A stretch of DNA of 53,228 bases from assembly GCA_030748455.1 (NCBI GenBank), contig JASMLY010000078.1, forward strand, positions 1 to 53,228, in the 5' to 3' direction. Below are positions 1 through 8,587 of the stretch, in pieces (within the stretch, counting starts at the first letter, position 1; each line of letters opens with the position of its first letter). The stretch comes from Phycisphaerales bacterium (GTDB taxonomy: Bacteria > Planctomycetota > Phycisphaerae > Phycisphaerales > SM1A02). The translations under genes and the position numbers were made by a program. The notes beneath the pieces are model-generated. The model saw only the letters and a list, made by a program, of their open reading frames with translations. It ran no database searches and was not told the origin of the DNA.

Positions 1-2
1 CT

Positions 3-380
3 GGCGGGTGCTGCGTCGGCGAAACATGCTCAATTGATACAGAAGCAGACTGTACGACTGCGGGCGGTACGTACCAAGGCGACGATACAACGTGCGACGA
101 TGATCCTTGCGCGATTCCAGATCCGACCGGCGGGTGCTGCGTGGGCGAAACATGCTCAATTGAAACGGAAGCAGATTGTACGACTGCTGGCGGTACGTAC
201 CAAGGGGACGACACAACCTGCGACGATGATCCTTGCTCATTTATACGCGGCGCGTGCTGTGCACTCAATACATGTATTCCAGACACACCAGAAGAAGCGT
301 GTGATGCGCTAGGTGGGACGTTTCATGGGGAGGGATCAAGTTGTGAAGATGATCCGTGTCCAGCCTCGGGCGCATGCTGT
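3..380 (+). repeat. Nearly identical 126-bp tandem units inside the Cys-repeat gene
   Basis: The first two visible GACC-type units begin at 3 and 129, exactly 126 bp (42 codons) apart, and are almost identical at nucleotide level over about 110 bp. Later units share only protein-level similarity. This points to recent unit duplication at this end of the array, and more copies probably lie to the left of the window. Confidence 0.8.
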
Positions 381-3300
381 TTGGGAACTACCTGTTCAGT
401 TGTTGAAGAAGAATCATGTACCTTGTTTGGCGGTGTATTTCTAGGTGCTGACACAACGTGCGACCTAGAGCCTTGCCGGAATCCTGGCGCGTGTTGCGTC
501 AATGACATCTGCTTTATCGCATCTGAACTTGAATGCGGTGAATTTGAAACTTCAACATATCTCGGGGATGACACGTCTTGTGATGACAGCCCATGCACAA
601 CAGAGTCAACAGGTGCGTGCTGTTCTTCAGAAGATGAATGCACAATTCAATCTCGCCAAAATTGCCTTGCTGCTGGTGGAACCTATAAGGGGGACGCCAC
701 TTCATGCGAAGAAACTCCTTGCCGAGTCGTCGACGCAACGGGCGCGTGCTGTGCCACCCTTGGAGGCGTTGGATGTATCGATGACACGGCCTATGAAGCG
801 TGTGTGGCATTAGGTGGAGATTATTTCGGTGACGAAAGTCTTTGTGAATCGATTTCTTGCGATTCAACGGTTACGCTCGGATCGTGCTGCGTCGGTGAAA
901 CGTGTTCATTCGTCACATCTTCTACTTGTTCAGACCAAGGTGGCACATTCAAGGGAAACAACATTTTTTGTAGCACAGATCCTTGTGCACCCCTACCAAC
1001 ATCTGGCGCTTGTTGTACGGAGGAAGCATGCACAATTCAGACCGAAGATGATTGTCTACTCGTCAATGGCGTGTTTAGAGGCGAGAACACAACGTGTTTC
1101 AATGACCCTTGTTTGGCGGGCGCTTGCTGTGCAAACGATGCATGTTTCGAGAACCTCACCCGCGAGGAATGTCTAGGAATCGGTGGGGAATATGAGGGTA
1201 ATGGGGCAACATGTTTGGGTGCCCCATGTACCCCGTTGGCAATTGGGGCTTGCTGTTTAGGCGATGGACTCGTTTGTGAAGAAGTACCGGAACTCCACTG
1301 CGATTCATTTAGTGGAACCTATGCAGGTGATGGCGTGCTCTGTTCAGAAGTGTCTTGTGCATCAATACCATTAGGTGGTTGCTGTATAGAAGAAGCATGT
1401 TCACTGTTGAGTGAAACAGTTTGTCTCAACGAATCGGGAACGTATGTAGGTGATGGAACGACATGCTTTGGTGATCCGTGCTTCTCACCCGAAACGCCAA
1501 TTGGTGCGTGCTGCGCATCAGAGCAATGCAGCGTTGGGTTCGAAGAAGATTGTCTTGCACACAACGGATTCTATTTAGGCGATGGTACAACGTGTGGATT
1601 TACTCCCTGTGGTCCTGACGCAGGTGCTTGTTGTGTTGACAATGGTTGTACGGTTACAGAACTCGTTGACTGTAGCGTCTTGGGAGGATCGTTCCACGGT
1701 GTTGGTAGTTCTTGTGCTGATTTTTCCTGCACCCAAGGTGCCTGTTGTATTGGTGGCAATTGTGTTGAATTACTTCAAACGGAATGTCAATCACTCGATG
1801 GCTTCTATGCGGGTGGTGGATCAAATTGCGACTCGATTGCTTGTACACCACCGGACGTCCCAATTGGTGCATGCTGCTTGATGGATGAATCCTGCATTCC
1901 AAACACAACAGAATCGTCGTGTACAAACTCTGGTGGTTTGTATCTAGGTGATGGGATCCTGTGCGAGGCTGGGAGTTGCGATCTTGAAACACCTCAAGCT
2001 GAAACACCACTCGTTCCAGAAGAAGCGTGTGTCAGTGAAACAATTACGCTCACTGCAGTGAATGAATCGTATCTTGAGTACGACTGGCAGGTACGCGATC
2101 CAGATGATTTTACGTGGGACACACTCCCTGGTGGTACAGCATCCGTGCAATGGACTGTCCACGAAACGGGTTTGTGGATTTTCCAATATCGACAGCGGCA
2201 ACACGGTTCTGCGTGGTCTCAATGGTCTGTCATTGTTGGCCAAACAATGGTCACAGATTGCGCGCCCACTGGTGGCTGTTGCGTAGCAGGGGAATGTACG
2301 CAGACAACAGCAGCAGCGTGTGAGGGTGCCTATCTTGGAGACTGGACATCGTGCCAAGCAACTTCTTGTGTTGAGAGTGAAGGTGTAACTGGTGCATGTT
2401 GTGTCGACACGGTTTGCGAAGTCATTTCCCTTTCAGATTGTGTAGGGGAATACCTTGGAGATGGAACAGATTGCGTCGACTCGCCATGTATAGAAGTGCT
2501 AGGGTCTTGTTGTATAGGAGATTCTTGCGTTCGTGTACCGTTTGATGTGTGTATCGAAGAATCGGGTATATACCGAGGTGACAATTCAATCTGTTGGAAC
2601 AACCCATGTGACGCAGTTGCTCTTGGAGCATGTTGTCTTGGGTCAGATTGCTACGATTCAATCGAGCAAAACTGTATGGGGCAATGGCTCGGAGCGGGTT
2701 CGGTATGTGAAGATTCTCCTTGCGAAAGTGAAGACGAAATCATCGGACCATTCCAATGGAAGAAGGAAGAAGGTGGAAATGACCATTGGTATGCAATTGT
2801 TGTCACCGATCCTCTTTGTTGGGTTGATGCAGATGTAGTGTCACGTGGGAACAATGGGTACCTTGCAACACTTACAACAGCAGAAGAATATGCATGGTGG
2901 ATTGCAACCTTCGGTGGAACTGGACAAGAGCCATACATCGGTTTGCGACAATTGCAGGGGGCTTCCGAACCAGCAGACGGTTGGGAGTGGGTGACAGGCG
3001 AGGGCGAGACGTATAGTCAATGGGTTTCTGGTTCGCCTAACGATGAGACGGGTGAAGCGAATGTTGCGCAAATGCTATCGAGTGGGTATTGGGATGATGT
3101 CACAGGGTGCACAACGAATTCGTATGCGATTGAATTTGGTCAATGGTACAACGTGTGCGAAACATGCGAGTACACAACAATTCAAGAAGCAGTCAATGAT
3201 GCAAGCAATGTAGAAACAATCTATGTCGGAGCGGGCACATATACTTCAGTTGATGGGATATCCCTCGTTGATTTGTTGGGGAAAGACATTTCACTCGTTG

Positions 3301-4379
3301 GCGCTGGGGCTGATTCCACAATCCTTGATGGTCAATACGCTGTTTCAGGATTAGATTTTGCGTATGGGCCTACAGGAAATGCATATGTAGAGGGCGTAAC
3401 GATTCAACACTGTGTCGATCGCACGGGTTCAGCAATTGTCGTACGCGGCGGAACACTCGAAATCGCGAACTGTGTCTTTACTGAAAACCAAGCGGTTGAT
3501 ACAGGTCAAAGTGGAGGGGCACTTTCCGCTAGTGGTGGTACCGAGCTTATCATTTCAAGCAGTGAGTTTACGAACAACGTTGCAGTCGCATTCGGCGGTG
3601 GCGTAAACCTGCAAGGCAGTGGTACAAATGCAACAATTACAGATTGCTTGTTTGCAAACAACGAGTCAACTATTGGAGGAGCTATCTGTGTGGCAGATGG
3701 AACTACATGCAGCGGTGATCTCATTGAGTTTACCGAGAATATTGCTGGTGACGGCGGAGCAGTAAGTATCACAGGCGATGGATCTTCCTTACTTTCATGC
3801 TGTTTCCAAAGCAACAACGCCTTGGGAGTTGGTGGAGCAATCGACAATCGCGCAGGTGCAAACACACAGCTCACCGATTGTTTGTTCACGAATAACTCTG
3901 CAGTGTATGAAGGCGGTGCGATCTATAACGATGACAGTACTCCGGTTTTATACCAGTGCACGCTTGCGTCAAACATTTCTTACGAAGAACATGGTGGTGG
4001 TATGCACAATGATGGCGATTCGATGCCATTCGTCGAATCAACACTTTTCTGTGGTAACACAGGTCGAGGCGGATCTGAGAGCGCGCTTGAAGGGCACATT
4101 TACCCAACGGTTGCGGATTCAGATTATGAATTTGTAGGTGGCAATGAGTTCCACGCGCTGTGTTCGACTTGTCAGGGTGACATCAATGGTGATGGTGAAA
4201 TTGATCTCACCGATCTGATTGCCATTGCAATGATTTCTGTATGGGGAGAGTGCAATGAATGCTTGGCTGATCTTGATAACAATGGCGTTGTTGACCCTGA
4301 TGACATTGTGATATTGATCGAATTGCTAACGTCTCGTCTTGATCGTCCGTGCGATATTGATTGTCCGTACCGATACTAA
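3..4379 (+). CDS. Giant secreted Cys-repeat / C-type lectin / beta-helix / dockerin protein (5' partial)
   Basis: The reading frame is open to the left edge, so the start and signal peptide lie outside the window; 1458 residues are visible. Twenty copies of a roughly 36-46 residue unit are seen: 16 in 3-1980 and four in 2271-2723. Each begins GACC or GGCC, carries six cysteines and has a central GG-x-Y/F-x-G-D-G/D motif, which suggests three disulfides per unit outside the cytoplasm. Between the blocks is an Ig-like stretch with Trp-rich strands. A C-type lectin-like domain follows (about 2746-3140, with WIATFGG, GWEWVTGE and SPNDE motifs), then a right-handed parallel beta-helix (about 3157-4140, with TIQEAVNDA and repeated GGA/NN turns). 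A dockerin-like pair of Ca-binding loops ends it (GDINGDGEIDLTD; DLDNNGVVDPDD). The likely role is surface attachment or carbohydrate binding; the substrate is unknown. It converges on the ketosynthase gene 25 bp away. Confidence 0.85.
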   Translation, partial: GGCCVGETCSIDTEADCTTAGGTYQGDDTTCDDDPCAIPDPTGGCCVGETCSIETEADCTTAGGTYQGDDTTCDDDPCSFIRGACCALNTCIPDTPEEACDALGGTFHGEGSSCEDDPCPASGACCLGTTCSVVEEESCTLFGGVFLGADTTCDLEPCRNPGACCVNDICFIASELECGEFETSTYLGDDTSCDDSPCTTESTGACCSSEDECTIQSRQNCLAAGGTYKGDATSCEETPCRVVDATGACCATLGGVGCIDDTAYEACVALGGDYFGDESLCESISCDSTVTLGSCCVGETCSFVTSSTCSDQGGTFKGNNIFCSTDPCAPLPTSGACCTEEACTIQTEDDCLLVNGVFRGENTTCFNDPCLAGACCANDACFENLTREECLGIGGEYEGNGATCLGAPCTPLAIGACCLGDGLVCEEVPELHCDSFSGTYAGDGVLCSEVSCASIPLGGCCIEEACSLLSETVCLNESGTYVGDGTTCFGDPCFSPETPIGACCASEQCSVGFEEDCLAHNGFYLGDGTTCGFTPCGPDAGACCVDNGCTVTELVDCSVLGGSFHGVGSSCADFSCTQGACCIGGNCVELLQTECQSLDGFYAGGGSNCDSIACTPPDVPIGACCLMDESCIPNTTESSCTNSGGLYLGDGILCEAGSCDLETPQAETPLVPEEACVSETITLTAVNESYLEYDWQVRDPDDFTWDTLPGGTASVQWTVHETGLWIFQYRQRQHGSAWSQWSVIVGQTMVTDCAPTGGCCVAGECTQTTAAACEGAYLGDWTSCQATSCVESEGVTGACCVDTVCEVISLSDCVGEYLGDGTDCVDSPCIEVLGSCCIGDSCVRVPFDVCIEESGIYRGDNSICWNNPCDAVALGACCLGSDCYDSIEQNCMGQWLGAGSVCEDSPCESEDEIIGPFQWKKEEGGNDHWYAIVVTDPLCWVDADVVSRGNNGYLATLTTAEEYAWWIATFGGTGQEPYIGLRQLQGASEPADGWEWVTGEGETYSQWVSGSPNDETGEANVAQMLSSGYWDDVTGCTTNSYAIEFGQWYNVCETCEYTTIQEAVNDASNVETIYVGAGTYTSVDGISLVDLLGKDISLVGAGADSTILDGQYAVSGLDFAYGPTGNAYVEGVTIQHCVDRTGSAIVVRGGTLEIANCVFTENQAVDTGQSGGALSASGGTELIISSSEFTNNVAVAFGGGVNLQGSGTNATITDCLFANNESTIGGAICVADGTTCSGDLIEFTENIAGDGGAVSITGDGSSLLSCCFQSNNALGVGGAIDNRAGANTQLTDCLFTNNSAVYEGGAIYNDDSTPVLYQCTLASNISYEEHGGGMHNDGDSMPFVESTLFCGNTGRGGSESALEGHIYPTVADSDYEFVGGNEFHALCSTCQGDINGDGEIDLTDLIAIAMISVWGECNECLADLDNNGVVDPDDIVILIELLTSRLDRPCDIDCPYRY

Positions 4380-4404
4380 GAACGAGACATTTCAACAGCA
4401 AAGT

Positions 4405-5709
4405 CTACATGTACCGCTTGACAACGAGCGTGTTGTTCTGTCCACCGAAACCAAACGAATTACTCAAACAACAATCAACTTGCGCTTTACGAGCAACGTT
4501 TGGTATGTAATCTAAATCGAGTTCTGGATCTGGGTTGTCTAGATTGATCGTTGGTACAAGCATGTTTGTTTGAATGGACATGATGCAAGTGATCAGTTCA
4601 ACTGATCCCGCTGCAGCGATCAAATGCCCCATCATCGACTTGATGGAACTGATCGGAACATGGGGTGCGTTCTCGCCAAAGGCTAACTTGATTGCAAGTG
4701 TTTCGATCGAATCGTTCTCTTGTGTGGAGGTTCCGTGCGCAGAAATATATTGCACGGGTGGCCGATCGACAGGTGTGTTCGCATCAATGCCTGCTTGAGC
4801 TAGCGCGTTGTTCATGGCAGCAGCTGGGCCACGACCTTCTGGATGTAAATCTGTAATTCTATACGCGTCGGCACTTGACCCAAAGCCAACAATTTCGGCA
4901 AGTGGTGTCGCACCACGAGCAAGGGCATGCTCGAGCGTTTCTAACACAAGCATACCCGAACCTTCACCCATCACGAATCCACCTCGATCGCGAGAAAATG
5001 GTTTAGACGCTTTCTTAGGGTCGCCCTCATACGTCGAAAGCGCAGTGAGTCTATTGAAACCAGTGATCCCAAGCGCATGCAACATCGTGTGTGTACCACC
5101 TGCGAGCATGACATCGGCATCGCCCTGTAACAAGACGCTCGTTGCCTCTCCAATTGCTTGTGTGCTTGCAGCACACGCAGTGAGGCAGTTAAACGCTGGG
5201 CCGCGAAGTCCGTATTCTCTTGCTACGTGCCAAAGGGGCATGTTTGGCTCTTGTTCTACTTCGCCCCACTCGTCAAGTCGCTCGCTGGCAAATTTCGCCC
5301 ACGCAACAGGATCTACCTTACCGTCCTCTACATCCCAAGCATGCGTATCAATCATTGAGTGCGCGGAAAAATCTAGAACCCCTTCGCCCGCACCAAGATA
5401 AATCCCCGTTCGATCATGGTCAAGTTCAGCAAAGTTGGAGAGTCCAGATTGTTCCCACGCTTGTTTCGCTGCGCAGAGTGCAAACTGAGAGTTCATCGCG
5501 GGTTTGTGATGAATTGAGGGGTCGCGGACATACGTCGTCCAATCAAAATCCCTCACTTGACCAGCAATCGTTGTTGGAAAACTCGAAGCATCAAACCGGT
5601 CAATTTTGGTGATGGCAGATTCGCCATTGCACATTTTTTCCCAGACCGTTTGAAGGTCATGACCTAGTGGAGTGATCCACCCCATTCCAGTGACGACGAC
5701 TCGTGTCAT
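4405..5709 (-). CDS. Beta-ketoacyl-ACP synthase (FabF/KAS II-like), catalytically complete
   Basis: A 434-residue thiolase-fold condensing enzyme, expected to catalyse decarboxylative Claisen condensation of malonyl-ACP with an acyl chain in fatty acid or polyketide synthesis. The triad is intact: Cys179 in TACAAS, His325 in SAHGTST and His362 in KSMMGH. The glycine-rich GFGGQNN motif is near the C-terminus. The ATG at 5709 is preferred over an in-frame upstream start because GAGGAGG lies about 6 nt before it and the family starts at MTRVVVTGMG. It overlaps the stop of the upstream gene by 4 bp (ATGA), implying translational coupling. A segment of about 45 residues (about 112-157), rich in acidic and Trp residues, looks like an insertion relative to ordinary FabF. 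The partner gene is a degenerate ketosynthase, so the two may form a heterodimer like KS-alpha/KS-beta pairs. Confidence 0.9.
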   Translation of the reverse strand: MTRVVVTGMGWITPLGHDLQTVWEKMCNGESAITKIDRFDASSFPTTIAGQVRDFDWTTYVRDPSIHHKPAMNSQFALCAAKQAWEQSGLSNFAELDHDRTGIYLGAGEGVLDFSAHSMIDTHAWDVEDGKVDPVAWAKFASERLDEWGEVEQEPNMPLWHVAREYGLRGPAFNCLTACAASTQAIGEATSVLLQGDADVMLAGGTHTMLHALGITGFNRLTALSTYEGDPKKASKPFSRDRGGFVMGEGSGMLVLETLEHALARGATPLAEIVGFGSSADAYRITDLHPEGRGPAAAMNNALAQAGIDANTPVDRPPVQYISAHGTSTQENDSIETLAIKLAFGENAPHVPISSIKSMMGHLIAAAGSVELITCIMSIQTNMLVPTINLDNPDPELDLDYIPNVARKAQVDCCLSNSFGFGGQNNTLVVKRYM

Positions 5710-7031
5710 TCGTTGATCCTCCTCAGGACAATAGCAACACACTGTCCGCCTTCGCTTGGTGTAACGACAAGGACCCGTTGAATCTCCTTGTCGTGCGCTT
5801 CGCAGCGCGCTGCGTTGATCCCTTCAACATGTTCACTACCAAGTCGAGCTGGAATTTTCTGTTCTAGGATCACCTTGGCGGCAATCGCAATGCAGATCGC
5901 TCCGTTGCCAGCCATGCAATTCCCAGTGTAAGGAATGGTTGTAATTGTTGGGATCGTGGGTAATGCTTCCCCAAACACAGCAGCGAGCCCATCTCGTTCA
6001 GCTGCGTCAATTTTTAAAATTCCTGAACCAAGCGGGACAATGGCATCAATTTCATTTGGAGTGCAAGAAGCTTCGTGTAACGCTTTGTGTATTGCGGAAG
6101 TGATTGCGTTGGAGTCCACATCGAGGGGTGTCTCAGAAAATGATTGTTTGCAGCCGATCCCTTCGATCGTGCACCAAGGTGTACCGCCTCGTTTTTTGCA
6201 CAACGACGCATTTTCAATGAGAAGAATCCCACCACCTTCACCAACGAGTGTGCCACGAGCATCACTTGCGAACGGGCGAACAATACTTGCAAGGTCATCA
6301 GAACCATTGGTTTCAGCGAGCCTTCCGGTGCAGTGTTGTCGATAGAGTGCAAGTGGGTTAACTCGATCTTCGGCACCCCCAGAGAGGCACGCATCGGCAT
6401 CTCCGCGTCGTATGACCCTGCGAGATTCAGCGATTGACAAACCACTTGATGCTTCACAACACGTGATTGTATTTGATGGGCCTCTGCAATCATGCACAAT
6501 CGTCACGTGGCAGGCAAGCATGTTCGGGAGGTACTTCAACAGCCAAAGCGGTGAAAGGTTTTGCATCCCTTCGTTTCCCCAATGATGTAAATCAAACGTC
6601 CCATCTTCTTTTTTGCTTGTGACAAGCGCAGCGCCTAGTTCGTTGACTTCCGCTGAGATCAGCCCCGCACCGATGTGACACCCTATCCGATCGGGGTGAA
6701 TGGTTGGGGTTTCATCACTATTTCCAGCAGTCAAAATACAGGCAGTATCAACTGCCGCCGCCGCGGCTCCGACAGCAAGTTCAGTATCCCTGCACATGAC
6801 CTTTGTTGCTTTTCGGTGGCTTTTAGGAACAACTTTGCGAACTTTAAATGCCTCTTCATCCAATTCACCAGCAACCTGTGAAACGAAACCACTTGGATCG
6901 AATCGTTCGATTCGCTTTAACCCAGTTCTGCCCTCGACCATTGCTTCCCAGAGTGGATCAATCCCAACACCAAGAGCGGATATGACACCGACACCTGAGA
7001 TGACAATTGGGTTGGATTCTTCAAAAGACAT
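5706..7031 (-). CDS. Degenerate ketosynthase (chain-length-factor-like partner)
   Basis: A 441-residue ketosynthase homologue (N-terminal ISGVGVISALGVG; RGPSNTIT around residue 184). The nucleophile position is kept (Cys192 in TCCEAS). The two catalytic histidines are gone: the AHGTST position reads PLGSG (Leu334) and the K-x4-GH position reads IPYTGN (Asn371), which also lacks the Lys. Such a protein should not decarboxylate malonyl-ACP on its own. By analogy to KS-beta/CLF subunits it may shape or support the active ketosynthase encoded directly downstream, whose start codon overlaps this stop. Note that classical CLFs lose the Cys rather than the His, so this is not a standard CLF. No good Shine-Dalgarno precedes the ATG. 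No ACP or reductase lies next to the pair here. Confidence 0.85.
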   Translation of the reverse strand: MSFEESNPIVISGVGVISALGVGIDPLWEAMVEGRTGLKRIERFDPSGFVSQVAGELDEEAFKVRKVVPKSHRKATKVMCRDTELAVGAAAAAVDTACILTAGNSDETPTIHPDRIGCHIGAGLISAEVNELGAALVTSKKEDGTFDLHHWGNEGMQNLSPLWLLKYLPNMLACHVTIVHDCRGPSNTITCCEASSGLSIAESRRVIRRGDADACLSGGAEDRVNPLALYRQHCTGRLAETNGSDDLASIVRPFASDARGTLVGEGGGILLIENASLCKKRGGTPWCTIEGIGCKQSFSETPLDVDSNAITSAIHKALHEASCTPNEIDAIVPLGSGILKIDAAERDGLAAVFGEALPTIPTITTIPYTGNCMAGNGAICIAIAAKVILEQKIPARLGSEHVEGINAARCEAHDKEIQRVLVVTPSEGGQCVAIVLRRINE

Positions 7032-7083
7032 GGGTGGGAATTGTACTTGACTCTCTTGTCAAATGGACTTCGCGTTAGATTGG

Positions 7084-8412
7084 CTAGGAGTTGAGTTTTT
7101 GACCAACAAGCATCGCAAGTTCAATGGATTGTTCATAATTTAATCTAGGGTCTACGAGTGTTTCGTAGGAATCACCTAATCCAGATTCGTTCAACCCTCG
7201 TGCCCCACCTGTGCACTCAGTGACGTTTTGTCCACAAACTTCTACGTGGACGCCGCCAAGTGAGGAGTTCATACTCTTGTGTATATCAATCGCTTGTTCA
7301 AGCTCAGAAAGGATGGCATCAAAACATCGAGTTTTAACACCTGCTTCTGTTGTTGATGTATTTCCGTGCATTGGATCAGAGACAAAGAGCACCTGTTTCC
7401 CAGTAGCCCGTACTGCTTCAATCAATTTCGGTAACTCGTCTGCAATTTTTTCAGCGCCGTAGCGATGAATTATCGTAAGTCGCCCACGTTCATTGTTTGG
7501 ATGAAGAACGTGAAGAAGTGCAGGAATATCGATTGGATGCGTTCCAACCTTGACCGCGATTGGATTGGCAATTCCTCGAAAAAACTCTACGTGTCCACTG
7601 TTGATGTCTGTGGTTCGAGCACCAATCCAGGGAAAGTGGCAGGAAAGGTTGTACCATCCAGCACGGCGGGGAACCTGACGGGTCTGCGCTTCTTCGTAAT
7701 GAAGATGAAGCCCTTCGTGGCTTGTAAAAAATTCAACCCTGTTGATTGATCCTACAGATTCTCCTGCAAGTGTTTCCATAAATCGCAGGCTTTCGGCAAT
7801 GGAAGCAACAATACTCTGATATTCACTTGCTCGAGGTGAGTGTTCAACGAATCCCAAATCCCAATATTCAGGGTGATGTAAATCAGCAAACCCACCATCA
7901 ATCAATGCTCGAACAAAGTTAATTGTCATTGCTGATCGTTCAAATCCACGTAACAAACGGTGAGGGTCTGGAGTTCTCGCAATTTCAGAAAACTCGATAT
8001 CGTTGACTAAATCGCCTCGGTAACTCGGCACGGTGGTATCGCCGACTGTTTCTGTATCACTTGATCGTGGTTTCGCGTATTGCCCCGCAAGTCGGCCGAC
8101 CCGAATAACTCGCCGTTTCGTTGAATGCACTAACACGAGCGACATTTGGAGCAGTACTTTTAATTGGCCGGTGATTCGCTCAGGTGTGCAATCTGAAAAC
8201 CGCTCTGCACAATCTCCCGCTTGTAGCAAAAACCTTTTTCCGTCGGCAGCATCGGCAAGTTGGCTCTTGAGCGACTCAATCTCCCAAGATGAAACGAGGG
8301 GGGGATACGTGGCGAGGGTTTTGACCGCTTGTTCGAGTGCATCACGGTCGGCGTACGAAGGTTGTTGTGCGGAGGGCTTTTGTTGCCAAGATGTTGGATT
8401 CCAACTTGTCAT
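7084..8412 (-). CDS. Class II 3-deoxy-7-phosphoheptulonate (DAHP) synthase
   Basis: A 442-residue class II (plant/actinobacterial-type) DAHP synthase, catalysing phosphoenolpyruvate + erythrose-4-phosphate to DAHP, the first step of the shikimate pathway in the cytoplasm. Family signatures are MTSWNPTSWQQKPSAQQPSY at the N-terminus, LLQAGDCAERF with the metal-binding Cys, RVGRLAGQYAKPRS, NFVRALIDGGFADLHHPEYW, FFTSHEGLHLHYE, and the C-terminal SDPMHGNT and GGVHVEVCGQNVTECTGG segments. The start at 8412 is chosen because AAGGA lies 7 nt upstream and the family starts MTSW; another ATG 4 nt earlier is out of frame. The gene sits 32 nt downstream of tRNA-Leu with no separate promoter seen, and its ribosome site lies in a hairpin. 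Confidence 0.93.
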   Translation of the reverse strand: MTSWNPTSWQQKPSAQQPSYADRDALEQAVKTLATYPPLVSSWEIESLKSQLADAADGKRFLLQAGDCAERFSDCTPERITGQLKVLLQMSLVLVHSTKRRVIRVGRLAGQYAKPRSSDTETVGDTTVPSYRGDLVNDIEFSEIARTPDPHRLLRGFERSAMTINFVRALIDGGFADLHHPEYWDLGFVEHSPRASEYQSIVASIAESLRFMETLAGESVGSINRVEFFTSHEGLHLHYEEAQTRQVPRRAGWYNLSCHFPWIGARTTDINSGHVEFFRGIANPIAVKVGTHPIDIPALLHVLHPNNERGRLTIIHRYGAEKIADELPKLIEAVRATGKQVLFVSDPMHGNTSTTEAGVKTRCFDAILSELEQAIDIHKSMNSSLGGVHVEVCGQNVTECTGGARGLNESGLGDSYETLVDPRLNYEQSIELAMLVGQKLNS

Positions 8413-8420
8413 ACATGGTT

Positions 8421-8439
8421 CCTTAGCCAAAGACTAAGG
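8421..8439 (-). promoter_or_regulatory. Hairpin covering the DAHP synthase ribosome binding site
   Basis: On the minus strand CCTTAG and CTAAGG form a perfect 6-bp stem with a 7-nt loop. The downstream arm contains the AAGG of the Shine-Dalgarno for the start at 8412. It lies directly between the tRNA-Leu 3' end and the DAHP synthase gene, so it could limit translation or mark a processing site. Regulation is inferred, not shown. Confidence 0.45.
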
Positions 8440-8444
8440 TGAAA

Positions 8445-8528
8445 TGCGGGCGAGAGGACTCGAACCTCCACGGGTGTTACCCCACCAGAACCTAAATCTG
8501 GCGCGTCTGCCAATTTCGCCACGCCCGC
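8445..8528 (-). tRNA. tRNA-Leu (anticodon UAG)
   Basis: An 84-nt cloverleaf on the minus strand. The acceptor GCGGGCG pairs with CGCCCGC; the D-arm region reads TGGCGAAATTGGCAGACGC; the anticodon stem CCAGA/TCTGG holds loop TTTAGGT (anticodon TAG). A long class II variable arm (GGGGTAACACCC) and the T-loop TTCGAGT follow. The discriminator is A, and CCA is not encoded. The long variable arm and UAG anticodon identify leucine. It is probably transcribed together with the DAHP synthase gene that follows. Confidence 0.96.
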
Positions 8529-8547
8529 GGCGATGTGAGCAGTGCGT

Positions 8548-8576
8548 ATGATACGCTCGTTGCACCAATGAACCAA
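8548..8576 (-). promoter_or_regulatory. Sigma-70-type promoter for tRNA-Leu
   Basis: On the minus strand TTGGTT (8571-8576) and TATCAT (8548-8553) are separated by exactly 17 bp. The predicted transcript would start near 8541, about 13 nt before the tRNA 5' end. It is the only good promoter seen upstream of the tRNA-Leu/DAHP synthase unit. Confidence 0.6.
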
Positions 8577-8587
8577 GGTGCGAAAGG

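Noticed and set aside
4808..5401. 197-codon frame opposite the active ketosynthase
   Set aside because: It is antisense to a well-supported gene with conserved catalytic motifs; the product has no recognisable features.
7032..7083. TTGACA upstream of the ketosynthase pair as a promoter
   Set aside because: The only -10-like box (TACAAT) is 11 bp away, too close for sigma-70. A TTGAC/GTCAA inverted repeat is present but too short to call an operator.
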